In this document: in pieces, positions 58,238 through 60,057 of the stretch
Numbering within the stretch: position 1 is the first letter of the stretch
Layout of the letters: every line of letters starts with the position of its first letter
NCBI GenBank assembly: GCA_903834975.1
Contig: CAILKX010000160.1
Coordinates: 1-60,057 of the forward strand
Direction of reading: 5' to 3'
Length of the DNA: 60,057 bases
Origin: an uncultured Curvibacter sp.
GTDB lineage: Bacteria; Pseudomonadota; Gammaproteobacteria; Burkholderiales; Burkholderiaceae_C
Translations under genes and position numbers: made by a program
The notes under the pieces: model-generated
Database searches by the model: none
Told to the model about the DNA's origin: nothing
What the model saw: only the letters and a program-made list of their open reading frames with translations

Positions 58238-58854
58238 GTTGCCCCCGGCTGCAAGACACCTCGCACCCGGCCATGCATCTCAACCACGCTGTTCAGGTGG
58301 TCGTAATCGAGGCGGTCTCCTGTGAATTGGTTTTTCCCTTGTTGCAAAACAACAGGTGACTCACTTAGCAAACGCTGAGGGCGACTCAACATTTCCAACT
58401 GCTCCCCTCGCAGCCTCAAGGGGGGGATGGGCTTTGACAAGTCTTCATTTTCGATGAGCGCGTTGCCCATCAGCCGCACATCAGTGCCGTCCCCGTTGGC
58501 CAAGGCTTTTTGAGCGGAGGCTCGGGTTTCGCGGCTGGCCGCTGGATAGGATTTGATCTTGACGACTTCAATTTCGAGCGTGTTGCTGTCCGGAAAGTGT
58601 CGCGCGCTTTCGCCTGAGAGCTGGTTGAGCAAGCGCCCTTCTGGCGCGAAGGTGGCGATGGTGAAATCACGCAAACTGTAGTCGGCAATGTGGCGCACCG
58701 GCCGCGTCGATGAACTGGGCGTGAGGGTTGGGGTGCTGTGTACAAGCCAATAAGTCAGCAAGGCCAACAGCGCCATCAAGGCCACTGGCAAATAAACCGT
58801 GGCGCGTCCCCAGGCATGGCTGGCAGCCTGTTGCCACAGCGCTTTGAATGGCAT
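58222..58854 (-). CDS. lptC: LPS export ABC transporter periplasmic protein LptC
   Basis: About 210 residues. A single N-terminal membrane anchor (YLPVALMALLALLTYWLV) is followed by an OstA-like beta-jellyroll (DYSLRDFTIATFAPEGRLLNQLSGESARHFPDSNTLEI, seen in pieces). It belongs to the trans-envelope LPS bridge with LptA and LptBFG. The start ATG overlaps the kdsC stop (TGATG). Downstream there is no lptA or lptB; the convergent RRM gene comes next, so the usual kdsDC-lptCAB order is broken here. Confidence 0.88.
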   Translation of the reverse strand: MPFKALWQQAASHAWGRATVYLPVALMALLALLTYWLVHSTPTLTPSSSTRPVRHIADYSLRDFTIATFAPEGRLLNQLSGESARHFPDSNTLEIEVVKIKSYPAASRETRASAQKALANGDGTDVRLMGNALIENEDLSKPIPPLRLRGEQLEMLSRPQRLLSESPVVLQQGKNQFTGDRLDYDHLNSVVEMHGRVRGVLQPGATKKAP

Positions 58855-59438
58855 CAGCCGACCTCTTGTGCCAGCAAACGACCGTAATCGCCACGGGCCA
58901 TCAAGACGCCATCGCACAATTCACGCACCGCCCCATGGCCACCGGCTTGTGTCGTGATGGCGTGCACCCGGCTCAAAACTTCAGGATGGGCGTTGGGGGG
59001 GGCCACGGCCAGGGCCGCACGCTGCAACATGGGCAAGTCCGGCCAGTCATCGCCCATGGCGGCAGCTTGAGACCAGTCAAGTTGTAGTTCTTTCAAAATG
59101 GACTCAGCAGCGGGCACTTTTTGGGTCGTGCCGTAACGCGCATGGACAATGCCCAAAGCGATCAGGCGGTGACGCAAAGCGGGTGAATCGCGGCCCGTGA
59201 TGACGGCGGGCACCACGCCCGCTTCTTGCAGCAATTTGAGGCCATGGCCGTCCAAGGTGTTGAAGCGTTTGAGGGTTTCTCCGGCTTCAGAAATATAGAG
59301 GCCGCCGTCGGTCAGCACGCCGTCGACATCCAGAAAAACCACTTTAACGGGGCGTGCGAGGGCCAACACTTCGGCGCGCCATGGACTGGCCATGGCGGGC
59401 GCTCGGGTTGCAGGGAGGGTTTGATTCACAGGGCTCAT
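58854..59438 (-). CDS. kdsC: 3-deoxy-D-manno-octulosonate 8-phosphate phosphatase KdsC
   Basis: 194 residues, HAD superfamily type C0. DVDGVLTDGGLYISEAGE is motif I, VITGRDSPALRHR motif II, and AMGDDWPDLPML motif III with the Mg2+ Asp residues. It dephosphorylates KDO-8-P in LPS inner-core synthesis. An N-terminal extension of about 25 residues rich in Ala/Pro precedes the fold. Directly follows kdsD with no gap and overlaps lptC. Confidence 0.95.
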   Translation of the reverse strand: MSPVNQTLPATRAPAMASPWRAEVLALARPVKVVFLDVDGVLTDGGLYISEAGETLKRFNTLDGHGLKLLQEAGVVPAVITGRDSPALRHRLIALGIVHARYGTTQKVPAAESILKELQLDWSQAAAMGDDWPDLPMLQRAALAVAPPNAHPEVLSRVHAITTQAGGHGAVRELCDGVLMARGDYGRLLAQEVG

Positions 59439-60057
59439 TTAAATGACCTTCGCGCGCATCAGGTCGCCGATGTGCAGCGTGCCGACCAATTTCAAAACGG
59501 GACCTTGCTCTGCACTTTCCCCTGCGCCTTCGCTTTGGCTAACTTCGGATTCGCAAACCAACAAACTGGTAATGCGGTGCTGTTCCATTTTGTCGGCGGC
59601 ATCGGCGGCCAAGGCTTGAGGCGCAATGAAACGGGGTTGCGTGCGCATGACTTGGGCGGCTGTGGCGCTGCGCAGCTCGACGCCTTGTTCCAGCAATCGA
59701 CGCAAATCGCCATCGGTAAACACACCTTGCACTTGGTCTTGGTCGTTGACCACGACGGCCATGCCCAACCCTTTTTTACTCATCTCGCGCATGAGTTCAA
59801 AAAAAGGGGTCTCGGGCGACACTTTGGGCACCGCATCGCCTTGTCGCATCACGTCACTCACCAAGGTCAAGAGTTTGCGCCCCAGAGAACCGCCAGGATG
59901 CGAGCGGGCAAAGTCATCGGCGCCAAAACCCCGTGCCTCCAGAAGCGCCACGGCGAGGGCATCGCCCATGGCCATTTGCACGGTGGTGCTGGAGGTTGGC
60001 GCCAGGTTCAAGGGGCAGGCTTCTTTGTCCACACGGGTGTCCAACACCCAATCAGAA
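59439..60057 (-). CDS. kdsD: Arabinose-5-phosphate isomerase KdsD, C-terminal part
   Basis: The frame runs off the right end, so the N-terminus is missing; the ORF-track start at 60047 is internal. Visible are the end of the SIS domain (EACPLNLAPTSSTTVQMAMGDALAV, with the catalytic-site Thr/Ser region), the conserved FARSHPGGSLGRKLL, and two CBS domains. The second CBS domain has an unusual acidic insertion (SEVSQSEGAGESAEQGP) before LVGTLHIGDLMRA. It converts ribulose-5-P to arabinose-5-P, the first KDO-specific step, and is in one operon with kdsC and lptC. Confidence 0.93.
   Translation of the reverse strand, partial: SDWVLDTRVDKEACPLNLAPTSSTTVQMAMGDALAVALLEARGFGADDFARSHPGGSLGRKLLTLVSDVMRQGDAVPKVSPETPFFELMREMSKKGLGMAVVVNDQDQVQGVFTDGDLRRLLEQGVELRSATAAQVMRTQPRFIAPQALAADAADKMEQHRITSLLVCESEVSQSEGAGESAEQGPVLKLVGTLHIGDLMRAKVI

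Overview
The window reads as ordinary chromosome of a betaproteobacterium, most likely Burkholderiales/Comamonadaceae (Limnohabitans- or Rhodoferax-like). The evidence is a moderately high GC content, metX-metW coupling, kdsD-kdsC-lptC, a DUF1840 protein, a tandem folB pair next to ttcA, and liv-type ABC transporters linked to CoA ligases. This placement comes from gene content and protein style; no database search was possible. I see no tRNA, rRNA, insertion sequence, prophage or CRISPR array. Both ends cut genes: a glycolate-oxidase-type glcD on the left and kdsD on the right.

Layout. 1-5.4 kb: glcD end, rep helicase, priA. 5.4-6.3 kb: an 875-bp gene-free region with three perfect, same-strand DnaA boxes, further near-matches, two IHF-consensus matches and several direct repeats; this is the strongest unexplained structure in the window. 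6.3-10 kb: dsbD, a creatininase-family amidohydrolase and a DUF1840 protein. 10-19.4 kb: a seven-gene minus-strand operon (AMP-dependent acyl-CoA ligase, livG-, livH-, livM-like genes, periplasmic binding protein, livF-like gene, PaaK-like CoA ligase) divergent from a Crp/Fnr regulator, with a palindrome between them. It looks like an uptake-and-CoA-activation module for an unknown carboxylic acid. 19.4-25.1 kb: a three-gene RND efflux system. 25.2-28.8 kb: an RsuA/RluF-type pseudouridine synthase, htpG, and a HTH plus 2TM protein whose end is frameshifted by one base. 29-33 kb: a SrkA-like kinase, 3-hydroxybutyryl-CoA dehydrogenase and a NodI/NodJ-like ABC exporter. 33-36.9 kb: psd, purT, an acyl-CoA dehydrogenase and a periplasmic FKBP. 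36.9-41.9 kb: a SulP transporter, ybeY-phoH and ruvAB.

41.9-47.2 kb: a phosphoglycerate-mutase-like phosphatase, ttcA, two folB paralogues and a pteridine-reductase-type SDR (possibly a pterin pathway unit), then a MidA-like methyltransferase and a YfcG-like GST. 47.2-54.3 kb: DUF2252, a TetR regulator with a nested dyad in front of it, DUF2147, a two-HKD phospholipase D/cardiolipin synthase, an unrecognised TPR/Gly-rich membrane protein and an Atm1-type ABC exporter. 54.2-57.5 kb: metX-metW-M20 peptidase, coupled by ATGA overlaps. 57.5-60 kb: an RRM glycine-rich RNA-binding protein whose ribosome binding site lies inside an 8-bp stem, a clear intrinsic terminator, then lptC-kdsC-kdsD on the minus strand, without lptA/lptB following.

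The items I would examine first are the DnaA-box region, the RBS-sequestering hairpin of the RRM gene, the 11-bp iterons with the frameshifted HTH-2TM gene, the nested dyad at the TetR gene, and the palindrome between the CoA-ligase operon and its Crp/Fnr gene.
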